A DNA stretch of 64,000 nucleotides from Dysgonamonadaceae bacterium (GTDB taxonomy: Bacteria > Bacteroidota > Bacteroidia > Bacteroidales > Azobacteroidaceae), in NCBI GenBank assembly GCA_031272075.1, contig JAISUK010000015.1, positions 1 to 64,000 on the forward strand, written 5' to 3'. Below the pieces are notes generated by a model. That model was not told where the DNA came from, searched no databases, and worked only from the letters and a program-made list of their open reading frames with translations. The position numbers and the translations under genes are program-made. This document shows positions 8,511 through 17,402 of the stretch, piece after piece (the first letter of the stretch is position 1; the number at the start of each line of letters is the position of its first letter).

Positions 8511-9965
8511 ATGGAAAAGAAAATCACATGTATTTTGCCGTTCAGCGCACAAGCAGGAACGGGAAAAACGCTCGAAACTCTGAAAAACGATCCCGCAGTG
8601 GCGGAAGTGATCGTCTTGCAGAATGAATCGGAATCACTGCAACAGACCGGTGTATGGAAACGACTGGTGAAAGAAATCCGGACGGATTATACATTAATTT
8701 ATACACAACTGTTGCAACTGGAATTGGGAGCATACGCGCTGGAACGTATGCTCAGCGTAATTGACCACACCGGAAGCGGAATGGTCTATTCGGATTGTTA
8801 CAAGATAAAAAACGGGCAACGACAGTCGCATCCGGTCATTGACTACCAGTTTGGAAGCCTTCGAGATGATTTCGATTTCGGGTCACTCTTGCTGTACCGT
8901 ACTTCGGCATTGAAAAAAGCGGTAAACCGGATGAATACCGACTACCGCTATGCCGCCTTATACGACCTGCGGCTGAAAGTCTCTGTCGATCACTCGTTTA
9001 TTCGAATGCCCGAATTTTTATATACCGTTATCGAATCAGACCTTCGCCTCTCCGGAGAGAAATTGTTTGACTATGTCGATCCGAAAAACAGGACGGTGCA
9101 GCTGGAAATGGAACATGCCTGCACCCAACACTTGAAGAGCATCGGGGGCTGGCTGGCGCCTACGTTCGAGACGATCTATTTTTCCGAAGAACAATTCCCG
9201 GTAGAAGCGACGGTGGTGATTCCGGTACGCAACCGCGCGCGAACCATCCACGACGCGGTTCGTTCGGTGTTGATGCAGGAAGCGGACTTTCCCTATAACC
9301 TGATTGTGGTGGACAACTATTCGACCGACGAGACGACGGCGATCCTGCAGAAGATCGCTGCAGAAGATCCGCGCTTGATTCACGTGATACCGCAACGTCA
9401 GGATCTGGGCATCGGCGGCTGCTGGAACGAAGCCGTCATGCACCCGCAATGCGGGAAGTTCGTCATCCAGCTCGACAGCGATGATCTTTATATCGACGAA
9501 CATGTCGTGGCGAAAATTATACATACCTTCTATGAACAGCAATGCGCCATGGTCATCGGTTCGTATAAAATGGTCAATTTCCAGTTGGAACAGATCCCGC
9601 CGGGCATCATTTCCCATAACGAATGGACGCCGGAGAACGGACGGAACAATGCACTACGTATCAATGGTTTGGGCGCTCCGAGGGCATTCTATACGCCGGT
9701 GCTTCGCGATATCAAACTGCCGAATACCAGTTACGGCGAAGATTATGCCGTCGGCCTGACCATCTCGCGCGATTACCGCATCGGACGCATCTACGACCCC
9801 ATATATCTGTGTCGGCGTTGGGAAGACAATTCGGATGCGGCTTTGGATATTCGCAAATTGAACGAAAATAATCTGTATAAAGACAGGATACGCACCATCG
9901 AGTTGTTGGCGCGAATCCGGAAAAATGAAATAGAAAAAAGTCAGGTAACAAATGACACTTGGTAA
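8511..9965 (+). CDS. family 2 glycosyltransferase-like protein
   Basis: Predicted cytoplasmic GT-A protein of 484 residues with no membrane span. The C-terminal half is a canonical GT2 domain: VVIPVRNRARTIHDAV (about 228-243), VDNYSTDE, then LDSDDLYIDEHV, a DxD-type metal and nucleotide-sugar site near 322-328. The first 200 residues look like a second, degenerate GT-A domain (CILPFSAQAGTGKTLETL, GMVYSDCYKI). The acceptor is unknown. The gene lies 4 bp after the amidase and overlaps the next gene by 14 bp, so it is coupled to the muramic acid salvage genes. This synteny is familiar from other Bacteroidales, but the role has not been shown to my knowledge. Confidence 0.8.
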   Translation: MEKKITCILPFSAQAGTGKTLETLKNDPAVAEVIVLQNESESLQQTGVWKRLVKEIRTDYTLIYTQLLQLELGAYALERMLSVIDHTGSGMVYSDCYKIKNGQRQSHPVIDYQFGSLRDDFDFGSLLLYRTSALKKAVNRMNTDYRYAALYDLRLKVSVDHSFIRMPEFLYTVIESDLRLSGEKLFDYVDPKNRTVQLEMEHACTQHLKSIGGWLAPTFETIYFSEEQFPVEATVVIPVRNRARTIHDAVRSVLMQEADFPYNLIVVDNYSTDETTAILQKIAAEDPRLIHVIPQRQDLGIGGCWNEAVMHPQCGKFVIQLDSDDLYIDEHVVAKIIHTFYEQQCAMVIGSYKMVNFQLEQIPPGIISHNEWTPENGRNNALRINGLGAPRAFYTPVLRDIKLPNTSYGEDYAVGLTISRDYRIGRIYDPIYLCRRWEDNSDAALDIRKLNENNLYKDRIRTIELLARIRKNEIEKSQVTNDTW

Positions 9966-10887
9966 TCGTATCGAAGCCCTGTTTCATTCGCAGTTGCGTG
10001 AATGGGAATTGTTGCGAAATAATAATGCGGGCTTGAAAGCAGTCATCTGTAAAGCATTGGATTTCGGGAATTTCCGGCTACAAGTACAGTGTAATCCCGC
10101 ACGCATCCGTTCTTCGGCAGCCAAGATAGATGAAAAATCGATTCAACAAAGGCCTTGCTTTTTATGTGCCGCCAACCGTCCTGCCGAACAGCAAGGGATT
10201 GATTATGAGCCGGATTATACCATCTTACTCAATCCGTATCCGATATTTCCGTGTCACCTGACCATCGTCTGTCGGCAGCATACGGATCAACGCATCGAAG
10301 GCCGGATCAGGGATATGCTTTCGCTGGCCAAAGACCTGCCCGATTATATGATTCTGTATAACGGCCCTCATGCAGGAGCTTCGGCGCCCGATCATTTCCA
10401 TTTCCAGGCGGGAAACAAGGCATTATTCCCGATAGAAAGCGACCTGCGCACCTTCGCGGGGCGAAGAACGGTAAAAGAAACGGCGCAAGGTTGCGTTTAT
10501 TCGGTGGATGAATATTTGCGAAAAACGCTGGTATTCCGGAGCGACAGCCTCGAATGGACGGCTGTGGAATTTGAATCATTGTTGCAGCGACTTCGTCTTT
10601 TCCAACCCGACGAGGCCGAACCGATGATCAATCTGCTGGCCTCATTCACCGACGGATACTGGCATCTGTTTGTGTTCCCTCGACGGCAGCACCGTCCTTC
10701 GCAGTATTATGAAGAAGGAGTGAAGCAGTTCCTTTTCAGTCCCGGAGCCGTCGATTTCGGCGGAATCCTGATCTTTCCCCGCAGGGAAGATTTTGAGAAA
10801 ATAACGCCCGAACTGACGGAAGCGATGTTTATCCAGCTTACTTTTACAGACTTAATGTGGAACCAACTATTAAACGAATATATATGA
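9952..10887 (+). CDS. DUF4922, HIT/GalT-like nucleotidyltransferase candidate
   Basis: Cytoplasmic 311-residue protein. The central motif GPHAGASAPDHFHFQAG (about 137-153) contains HxHxQ, the nucleotidyl-transfer signature of the GalT/Ap4A phosphorylase branch of the HIT superfamily. LLNPYPIFPCHLTIV and HLFVFPRRQHRPSQYY also fit that fold. It could move a nucleotide onto or off a sugar phosphate, for example MurNAc- or GlcNAc-1-phosphate; that is inference. Its start lies inside the glycosyltransferase gene (14-bp overlap). Its stop overlaps the ATG of the SpoIID-like gene as ATGA, so translation is probably coupled. Confidence 0.75.
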   Translation: MTLGNRIEALFHSQLREWELLRNNNAGLKAVICKALDFGNFRLQVQCNPARIRSSAAKIDEKSIQQRPCFLCAANRPAEQQGIDYEPDYTILLNPYPIFPCHLTIVCRQHTDQRIEGRIRDMLSLAKDLPDYMILYNGPHAGASAPDHFHFQAGNKALFPIESDLRTFAGRRTVKETAQGCVYSVDEYLRKTLVFRSDSLEWTAVEFESLLQRLRLFQPDEAEPMINLLASFTDGYWHLFVFPRRQHRPSQYYEEGVKQFLFSPGAVDFGGILIFPRREDFEKITPELTEAMFIQLTFTDLMWNQLLNEYI

Positions 10888-12227
10888 TAACACCAGAAAT
10901 CAGCGTTGGAATCCTCTCCAACACCACCATCAGATTTCGACTGAATGAGACCTTCCGCATTGCCGGTTGTCCGGAAACCGTTACGGGAATCGGAGAAGCC
11001 GTCTTGTCGAAAGCTGGGAAAATGACTGTGAGTTTTGAAAATCTTGACCGACCGTTCTCCGGACCGCTGACATTGGAACCGCTCGACTACGATGCTGCCG
11101 ACTTTGAATTGTTTGATGTCGTCATCGGGGTGCAGTTTCATTGGGAACGAAAGGAAAACCAGCGATTTAAAGGTTCGCTCAGCTTGTTGGTCGAAGATGC
11201 GCGTATCACCGCGGTCAACCGGCTTCCGCTCGAAGATTACCTGATCAGCGTCATCTCCTCGGAAATGAAAGCCACTTCTTCGTTGCAATTGCTCAAGGCG
11301 CATGCCGTCATTTCCCGTAGCTGGCTGCTGGCACAGAAAGAAAAGAGCGCCTTGTTGAACGATTCAGGCGAATGTTACCAGTCGGTAACAAACACCGATG
11401 ATTCGTATATTCGGTGGTACGACCGTGAAGACCATTCGCTATACGATGTCTGCGCCGACGACCATTGTCAGCGGTATCAGGGGATTACGCGGATTTCGAC
11501 GCCAATTGTCAATGAGGCTGTCCGTTCTACTTCCGGCGAATTGCTGATGTACGACGGACGTATCTGCGATACGCGCTTTTCCAAGTGCTGTGGCGGCATT
11601 ACCGAAGAATTTCAAAATAACTGGGAGCCGGTGCGTCATCCGTATCTGTCCCGCCTGGTTGACAACGAGGCGGTTCCGGCGGGATATGATCCGGATTTGA
11701 CTGCCGAAGCGGCTGCCGCGCAATGGATCAACGCTACGCCTCCTGCTTTTTGCAACACCGACGATCCGGCGATTTTGTCGCAGGTATTGAATGATTACGA
11801 TATGGAAACGCCTGACTTTTATCGTTGGGAAACCACTTTGTCGCAACAGGAGATCAGCGACTTGATCCGTCGGAAAACCGATTGGGATTTCGGCGACATC
11901 CTCGATCTGGTTCCGATAGAGCGAGGCGCCTCAGGCCGACTGATCCGCTTGCAAATCGTCGGGACAAAGAAAACATTGATCATCGGAAAAGAATTGTTTA
12001 TCCGCAAAGCCTTGTCGGAGTCACACCTCTACAGTTCGGCGTTCGTGGTAGAAAAACACGGAATCGTCGACGGCCTCCCCTCGAAATTTGTGCTGAAAGG
12101 CGCCGGATGGGGTCATGGCGTCGGACTGTGCCAAATCGGGGCAGCCATGATGAGCGCCAAAGGCTATGACTACAAAGCGATCCTGACGCATTATTTCCCG
12201 GGTGCAACAATGACGAAAGCGTATTGA
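10884..12227 (+). CDS. SpoIID/LytB-family protein
   Basis: 447 residues. SpoIID of Bacillus is a lytic transglycosylase on peptide-free glycan strands. Family motifs are LPLEDYLISVISSEM (Glu near 127, matching the catalytic Glu), AHAVISRSWLLAQK, DTRFSKCCGG and a C-terminal GAGWGHGVGLCQIGA. I chose the ATG at 10884 because it overlaps the stop of DUF4922 as ATGA; an upstream in-frame start would lie deep in that gene. No signal peptide is visible (MITPEISVG...), which is odd for a cell-wall enzyme. It may act in the cytoplasm on imported muropeptides or use another export route. Its position before the permease and NamZ supports a glycan-trimming role. Confidence 0.85.
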   Translation: MITPEISVGILSNTTIRFRLNETFRIAGCPETVTGIGEAVLSKAGKMTVSFENLDRPFSGPLTLEPLDYDAADFELFDVVIGVQFHWERKENQRFKGSLSLLVEDARITAVNRLPLEDYLISVISSEMKATSSLQLLKAHAVISRSWLLAQKEKSALLNDSGECYQSVTNTDDSYIRWYDREDHSLYDVCADDHCQRYQGITRISTPIVNEAVRSTSGELLMYDGRICDTRFSKCCGGITEEFQNNWEPVRHPYLSRLVDNEAVPAGYDPDLTAEAAAAQWINATPPAFCNTDDPAILSQVLNDYDMETPDFYRWETTLSQQEISDLIRRKTDWDFGDILDLVPIERGASGRLIRLQIVGTKKTLIIGKELFIRKALSESHLYSSAFVVEKHGIVDGLPSKFVLKGAGWGHGVGLCQIGAAMMSAKGYDYKAILTHYFPGATMTKAY

Positions 12228-12228
12228 A

Positions 12229-12270
12229 TTAGGAGTTAGGAGTTAGGAGTTAGGAATTAGGAATTAGAAA
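12229..12270 (+). repeat. heptanucleotide tandem repeat TTAGGAG
   Basis: Six head-to-tail 7-bp units: three TTAGGAG, two TTAGGAA and one TTAGAAA. They fill the whole gap between the SpoIID stop and the ATG of the permease (12273). The units carry AGGAG, a Shine-Dalgarno-like string, so copy number may change translation of the permease. Confidence 0.75.
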
Positions 12271-12272
12271 AT

Positions 12273-13574
12273 ATGAAACGAACAAATCCTTGGGCATGGA
12301 TCCCATCACTTTATTTGGCGGAAGGAATTCCGTATGTAGCTGTGGTCACTATTTCTGTGATCATGTATAAAAACCTGGGCATGTCGAATACGCACATTGC
12401 CTTTTATACCAGTTGGCTTTACTTGCCGTGGGTCATCAAGCCCTTCTGGAGTCCGTTTGTCGATCTGCTGAAAACCAAACGCTGGTGGATCGTCAGTATG
12501 CAATTGCTGATCGGCGCCGGATTGGCGGGCATCGCTTTCTGCATCCCGACATCCTTTTATATCCAGGCGACGCTGGCATTTTTCTGGCTGGTCGCTTTCA
12601 GTTCGGCTACGCACGACATTGCCGCCGACGGCTTTTATATGCTCGGCCTCGATTCGAGCGAACAGGCATTTTACGTAGGCATCCGGAGCACTTTCTACCG
12701 GATAGCCACGATTTTCGGACAGGGGGTGCTGGTATTTTTTGCCGGTTATCTGGAAAAGACGACCAAAAATATTCCTTTTGCCTGGTCGATCACCTTCTTT
12801 GTGATTGCTGGCCTGTTTATCGCGTTCTATGTCTACCACCGCTTCAGGCTGCCGCATCCCGACAGCGACAAGCCGAATCCCAATATCACTGCACAGAGCA
12901 TCTTACGCGAATTTGGGGAGACATTCAAGACTTTTTTCACGAAAAAGCAGGCGGCTGCCGCGATCTTTTTTATGCTGACCTACCGCCTTGCGGAATCACA
13001 GTTGCTGAAACTGATTCAGCCTTTCCTGCTGGATCCGCACGAGAAAGGCGGCTTGGGCTTGAGCACACAGGAATTGGGAATTGTCTACGGTACCGTAGGG
13101 GTGCTTGGACTGACCATTGGCGGCATCATCGGCGGCATCGTGGCTGCGCGCGGAGGATTGAAAAAATGGCTGTGGCCGATGATGCTGAGCATGTTGTTGA
13201 CCTGCGTGACATTTGTCTACCTGGCGTTTGCCATGCCCGACAACCTGATTGTCATCAATCTGTGTGTGCTGATCGAACAGTTTGGTTACGGATTCGGGTT
13301 TACTGCCTACATGCTTTATTTGATGTATTATTCCGAAGGACAGCACAAGACGGCACATTACGCAATCTGCACCGGATTTATGGCATTGGGAATGATGCTT
13401 CCGGGAATGGTGGCCGGATGGATACAGGAACAGATCGGTTACCAGAATTTCTTCCTGTGGGTGATGGGATGCTCCATCGTGCCGATCATCGCCGCTTCCC
13501 TGTTGAAGATCGACTCGAATTACGGTAGAACAAAAAAGAAAGAAGAAATAGAAGAATTAAACGACGAAGTATGA
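12273..13574 (+). CDS. AmpG/MurT-like MFS permease for muropeptides or MurNAc
   Basis: Inner-membrane permease of 433 residues with about 12 hydrophobic spans. It starts MKRTNPWAWIPSLYLAEGIPY, the typical AmpG-family opening, and has the helix 2-3 region FWSPFVDLLKTKRWW. AmpG of enteric bacteria imports anhydro-muropeptides; Tannerella forsythia MurT imports MurNAc. The neighbouring NamZ would release free MurNAc, so MurNAc or a small muropeptide is the likely cargo. The gene overlaps namZ by ATGA and is preceded by the heptanucleotide repeat. Confidence 0.85.
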   Translation: MKRTNPWAWIPSLYLAEGIPYVAVVTISVIMYKNLGMSNTHIAFYTSWLYLPWVIKPFWSPFVDLLKTKRWWIVSMQLLIGAGLAGIAFCIPTSFYIQATLAFFWLVAFSSATHDIAADGFYMLGLDSSEQAFYVGIRSTFYRIATIFGQGVLVFFAGYLEKTTKNIPFAWSITFFVIAGLFIAFYVYHRFRLPHPDSDKPNPNITAQSILREFGETFKTFFTKKQAAAAIFFMLTYRLAESQLLKLIQPFLLDPHEKGGLGLSTQELGIVYGTVGVLGLTIGGIIGGIVAARGGLKKWLWPMMLSMLLTCVTFVYLAFAMPDNLIVINLCVLIEQFGYGFGFTAYMLYLMYYSEGQHKTAHYAICTGFMALGMMLPGMVAGWIQEQIGYQNFFLWVMGCSIVPIIAASLLKIDSNYGRTKKKEEIEELNDEV

Positions 13575-14809
13575 AACGACAAATTCTGATCATGATAGGT
13601 ATCGCCTTTTTTATCAGTGGCGTCTCGGCGCAGAAGGTTAAAACGGGCATCGAACAACTGAAAAAAGAACATTTCAAGTCGCTGGAAGGCAAACGGGTAG
13701 GGTTGATCACAAATCCTACCGGTGTGGATGCCGACTTGCGGTCGACAATCGATATCCTGTTTGAGGCGCCCAATGTACAGCTGGTGGCCTTGTATGCGCC
13801 TGAACATGGCGTCAGGGGAGATATCTATGCCGGCGACAAGGTGACGGACGAAAACGATCCGACGACGGGGCTTCCGGTGTTCAGTCTCTACGGGAAAACA
13901 CGCAAACCCAGTCCTGAAATGCTGGAAGGAATCGATGTGCTGGTATACGACATTCAGGACATCGGTTCGCGTTCCTACACTTTTATCAGCACGCTGGGAT
14001 TGGCGATGGAAGCCGCTGCCGAGAACAACATCGAACTGGTCGTGCTCGATCGTCCGAATCCACTGGGAGGGAAAAAGATGGAGGGCGCTGTGACGAAGCC
14101 GGAATTTGTCTCGTTTGTCAGCCAATATCCGATTCCTTATATCCACGGGCTGACCTGCGGCGAACTGGCCAACTACCTCAACAACGAAGGGCTGTTGGCC
14201 AATGGTGTGAAATGTAAACTCTCGGTGGTCAAGATGAAAGGATGGAAGCGAGACATGAATTTTCAAGCCACCGGATTGCCCTGGGTGCCTTCTTCGCCAC
14301 ATATTCCCCATGCGGAAACAGCCTATTTTTATCCGATCTCCGGCATTGTGGGCGAATTGTCGGGCTTCAGCATCGGTGTCGGCTACACGATGCCTTTTGA
14401 ACTGTTTGCAGCGCCCTGGATCGAATCGGCAGAACTGCTGGCGAAGAACCTGAATGATTTGCACCTTCCAGGCATCGTTTTTCGCCCGATCCACTACAAG
14501 CCGTATTACAGTCATTTCAAAAGTGAGACGGTGCACGGGGTGCATGTGCATATCATCGATTACCGCAAAGCGCCGCTGTCGATCGTGCAGTTCTACGTGC
14601 TTCAGGAACTGCACAAACTGTATCCCGACCAGAATCTGTTCGACGAAAAGAATGAAAAACGATTCAATATGTTCGATAAGGTCTGCGGCACAGACGAAAT
14701 ACGGATGGAGTTTACCAAGCGTTTCCTGGTGGAAGACATCCTCCCGCTGTGGAACGACGACGTCAAGCCGTTCCAACAGCGGGTGAAGCCATACTTGATT
14801 TATCGTTAG
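13571..14809 (+). CDS. namZ: exo-beta-N-acetylmuramidase (DUF1343/NamZ)
   Basis: Secreted 412-residue enzyme of the DUF1343 family. The family member NamZ of Bacillus subtilis was shown to release MurNAc from the non-reducing end of glycan strands. A signal peptide is present (MKRQILIMIGIAFFISGVSAQ, reaching Gln21). Family motifs are GLITNPTGVD, LYAPEHGVRGD (about 75-85), VYDIQDIGSRSYTF, LDRPNPLGG and GLPWVPSSPHIP. The length is normal. It ends the operon and supplies MurNAc to the permease; MurK1 and MurQ1 then convert MurNAc to GlcNAc-6-phosphate. The gene converges on the metalloprotease gene with only 9 bp between the stops. Confidence 0.92.
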   Translation: MKRQILIMIGIAFFISGVSAQKVKTGIEQLKKEHFKSLEGKRVGLITNPTGVDADLRSTIDILFEAPNVQLVALYAPEHGVRGDIYAGDKVTDENDPTTGLPVFSLYGKTRKPSPEMLEGIDVLVYDIQDIGSRSYTFISTLGLAMEAAAENNIELVVLDRPNPLGGKKMEGAVTKPEFVSFVSQYPIPYIHGLTCGELANYLNNEGLLANGVKCKLSVVKMKGWKRDMNFQATGLPWVPSSPHIPHAETAYFYPISGIVGELSGFSIGVGYTMPFELFAAPWIESAELLAKNLNDLHLPGIVFRPIHYKPYYSHFKSETVHGVHVHIIDYRKAPLSIVQFYVLQELHKLYPDQNLFDEKNEKRFNMFDKVCGTDEIRMEFTKRFLVEDILPLWNDDVKPFQQRVKPYLIYR

Positions 14810-14818
14810 GTATGATTA

Positions 14819-17206
14819 TTATTTCATCTTTACGTTGATCTGCTTCCAACAGTTGTGGGCAGCAAACGTATGCGGTTGTCCGTCGACCGTAACGCTCCAT
14901 GATTCATTTTTCGTACAATAATGGTGGCGGGTGAAAGGATATGTTAGCCTTGAGTGTTCTATTTGTCTGGTATACCTCATGGCACAGTCTTCTACACCGA
15001 AAAGCCACATCAACCCCGAATCATAAGGGACCTGCCATTTTTCTTTCGGTTCTTCCTTATAGCCGCTGCCTCCACCGTGGTGTTCAATGCCAAGCGCATG
15101 GCCGATTTCGTGAATGACGGTTTGTTTGACCCAATCTTCATAAAATAGATCCAAATTCGCTCCCGAAAGCTCAAAATACCATTTCCCGTCGGGATCTGAG
15201 GAAGAGAGAATCGAACGGATGGCAGAGGTATATATTTCACAAACAAACACATCCCTCAACGCGGTCTCCGGGTTGTCAAAATTATCCGCCATTCCGCAGA
15301 TAGATCTGCTCGTGGGGTGGTAAGCTTTCTCAACCACCACCACCGCATACTGATCGGCGTCATGGAAAGACGCGCTGTTGAAATTTGTGCAACGAGCTTT
15401 AGCGGCAGTACTTCCTTCCACGTATGGGATATGTGTCTCATTGATATAATGCAGCTTCAATTCTGCAGGGTTGTTTGTGGCTTCATCCGAGCCGAAATAT
15501 TTCTGTGCCAAACCGTTGCGGTCGTAAATAAACAAATCTTTTTCCATTGGGTTTGTACGAATGTGGTGTTTATTGTCGCCATTGATGACTTTAAAGCCGC
15601 GGTATTCTTCATACAGCGTATAGCCGTCGCCATTGTTTCGTTGTTCGGTCGGCATCGCGTCGCCATCCCAGAACGGGTCGTTGCCGTAACCTTTGCCCTC
15701 CTCCCAGGCATCAGCAATAAAATTGATATTATCGTCTTTGGGGATTTCCAGAAAATGATCATTCACGTCGGCATTGATGTATGCTATGATGCGCTGACCG
15801 TCGTCGAGTACGGCGATGACTTCGAGCGCACCGAAGGCGCCAAAGTCGTGCGACGAGATGTCAAATTCCACTTCCTGGAGGTTGTCTATGGAGGTGGCCG
15901 CCTGTGCGTCTTCGTCGTTTATTCTCACCTTTTCGTTGGGGATGATTTTGAGGTCGTAGGTATTTTTTGCATTGCTGACAGGGAAATTGTTGCATACGCC
16001 CGTTTCTTTGGAGGTATCGCGGAGGTAGATTTCAAATTTGCACCGTTGTACAGGCAGTTGCGCGGGCTTGCCTTTTTCGTGCAGGTGCACTTTGATATGC
16101 AAGGTGTTGCCTATTTCGTTTTCGTTTTCGCCGCCTTCGGGGATCCATTTTTCGTATTCTTCGGTGGTTGTCACTTGACAGTCTACGCCCGGCAACGAGG
16201 CGTTGTGTCCCGACCAGCCGGTTCGCGTGATGACCGCTTTAGTGGCACCACTACTGATTGTATGCGACACATCGAGCGGAATGGTCAGCCTGGCAGTATC
16301 GGGGTGCGCAAGGAAACGTTCCAGGTCTTCGGCCGGAATGTCGATTGAAGCGCCGTCCATGATTTCTTCCAATTCCATACTCTCTATACGGTTAATGTCT
16401 ATGCCCAAATCGGAGCTACCACTTCCTGCAGTCGCCCCGGGTGAAGAAAAAGCATACACTTCGTATTCATTCCACACTATCCCGTGAACCCATTCTTCAA
16501 CAACAAGTTTATTTACCGTTTGTCCATTCTGGACGGCCAAATCGGCAGTTTTTATCTGGAGTTGGTACTTGAACCCATTCCCGTCGGGTTTCATCAATAT
16601 TTGAACCTCTGTATCCGTATAGACACCGCTAACAAAACCGTTGCCACGTGCCCCACCATGCAGACCCACTACATATAATGAATTGCCGATTTCGGTCGGG
16701 AGGTTGTTGTCATAGTCCAGTTCGCGTTCGCCGCTTTCCGGATTGGTAATGATAGGATAATTACCGCCTGTTGCAATCGGCAGACCCTGATACACAGCGT
16801 TCAACTCATTGCCAATTCCTCCAAAGCTTTGCAGCAGTTCGTTCGCAATGTCGCCCATTCCCATACCCTGCAAAATGCTTGCGTAGGTGCCCAGACTGGC
16901 TGTGCCGCTGCTGAACTTTTCAGGGTTTTTCTTCACGGTGTAATAAAGGTCGTAATTGACACAAAGGTTGATTGGCGCCTTGTAGGTGCAATAGAACCAC
17001 GAGTAGCCGTCAGGATCGGTTACTTCCTCCTGATACTGGTACGCAATTTGCCCACTGGAGAATACCGTACCGGAGTTGGGGATATAATCTTCTTCATCCG
17101 CTTCGTCCGGATCGAGTTGATCACATGTGCTCAAGAACGCCATCATAGCTGTGCAAATAACTACAGCCAGCGCCGTTGGTCTGATGTTGAAATAAATTCG
17201 TCGCAT
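14819..17206 (-). CDS. secreted lipoprotein zinc metalloprotease (metzincin-like)
   Basis: 795 residues from the ATG at 17206, chosen because MRRIYFNIRPTALAVVIC then gives a lipoprotein signal with FLSTC. The frame stays open to 17266, but that adds an unlikely hydrophobic and His-rich lead. HEIGHALGIEHH near residues 698-709 is the HExxHxxGxxH zinc site of metzincins, and CAMRY about 40 residues later may be the Met-turn. The long N-terminal part is beta-rich and unassigned; it could be a prodomain or binding modules. It faces namZ tail to tail. I cannot place it in a named peptidase family. A cell-surface protease is likely. Confidence 0.75.
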   Translation of the reverse strand: MRRIYFNIRPTALAVVICTAMMAFLSTCDQLDPDEADEEDYIPNSGTVFSSGQIAYQYQEEVTDPDGYSWFYCTYKAPINLCVNYDLYYTVKKNPEKFSSGTASLGTYASILQGMGMGDIANELLQSFGGIGNELNAVYQGLPIATGGNYPIITNPESGERELDYDNNLPTEIGNSLYVVGLHGGARGNGFVSGVYTDTEVQILMKPDGNGFKYQLQIKTADLAVQNGQTVNKLVVEEWVHGIVWNEYEVYAFSSPGATAGSGSSDLGIDINRIESMELEEIMDGASIDIPAEDLERFLAHPDTARLTIPLDVSHTISSGATKAVITRTGWSGHNASLPGVDCQVTTTEEYEKWIPEGGENENEIGNTLHIKVHLHEKGKPAQLPVQRCKFEIYLRDTSKETGVCNNFPVSNAKNTYDLKIIPNEKVRINDEDAQAATSIDNLQEVEFDISSHDFGAFGALEVIAVLDDGQRIIAYINADVNDHFLEIPKDDNINFIADAWEEGKGYGNDPFWDGDAMPTEQRNNGDGYTLYEEYRGFKVINGDNKHHIRTNPMEKDLFIYDRNGLAQKYFGSDEATNNPAELKLHYINETHIPYVEGSTAAKARCTNFNSASFHDADQYAVVVVEKAYHPTSRSICGMADNFDNPETALRDVFVCEIYTSAIRSILSSSDPDGKWYFELSGANLDLFYEDWVKQTVIHEIGHALGIEHHGGGSGYKEEPKEKWQVPYDSGLMWLFGVEDCAMRYTRQIEHSRLTYPFTRHHYCTKNESWSVTVDGQPHTFAAHNCWKQINVKMK

Positions 17207-17220
17207 AATGATATAACTAA

Positions 17221-17234
17221 ATGTAAAATGTAAA
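17221..17234 (-). repeat. short heptanucleotide repeat ATGTAAA
   Basis: Two ATGTAAA units on the plus strand (TTTACAT on the gene strand) lie just ahead of the metalloprotease start, followed by a diverged third unit. A similar run occurs at 58119-58138. Confidence 0.45.
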
Positions 17235-17294
17235 ATGAAAAAATGTATCATTGAATGATGATGCAAAATTACGGCGGGTAAAAACGATTGTCAA

Positions 17295-17335
17295 TAGCCA
17301 ATTTTGGCTATATGGCATAGCTAATTTTGGCTATA
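17295..17335. promoter_or_regulatory. twin palindromes, probable operator
   Basis: ATAGCCAA-TT-TTGGCTAT (17295-17312) is a perfect 8-bp inverted repeat. A second copy, ATAGCTAA-TT-TTGGCTAT (17318-17335), has one mismatch. Centres are 23 bp apart, about two helical turns, so two dimers could bind on one face. The site sits between the metalloprotease start and the DUF4160/DUF2442 pair. Confidence 0.6.
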
Positions 17336-17371
17336 AGTGTCTCTGCAAAATGCAAACTAAAAAAAATATGC

Positions 17372-17379
17372 TATCTTTG
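17372..17379 (+). promoter_or_regulatory. -7 box for DUF4160-DUF2442
   Basis: TATCTTTG matches TAnnTTTG and lies 23 bp before the ATG at 17403. No clear TTTG is seen 19-22 bp upstream, which fits a promoter that depends on a regulator at the twin palindromes. Confidence 0.45.
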
Positions 17380-17402
17380 TAACGAAAATATGATTTGTAA
17401 TC

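Noticed and set aside
12229-12270. Short direct repeats considered as a CRISPR array
   Set aside because: Units are 7 bp, contiguous and without spacers; no cas genes are present. They are simple tandem repeats.
12413-13528. Open frame of 371 codons overlapping the AmpG-like permease in another frame
   Set aside because: The permease frame gives twelve hydrophobic spans and family motifs. The overlapping frame gives an Arg/His-rich chain without any domain.
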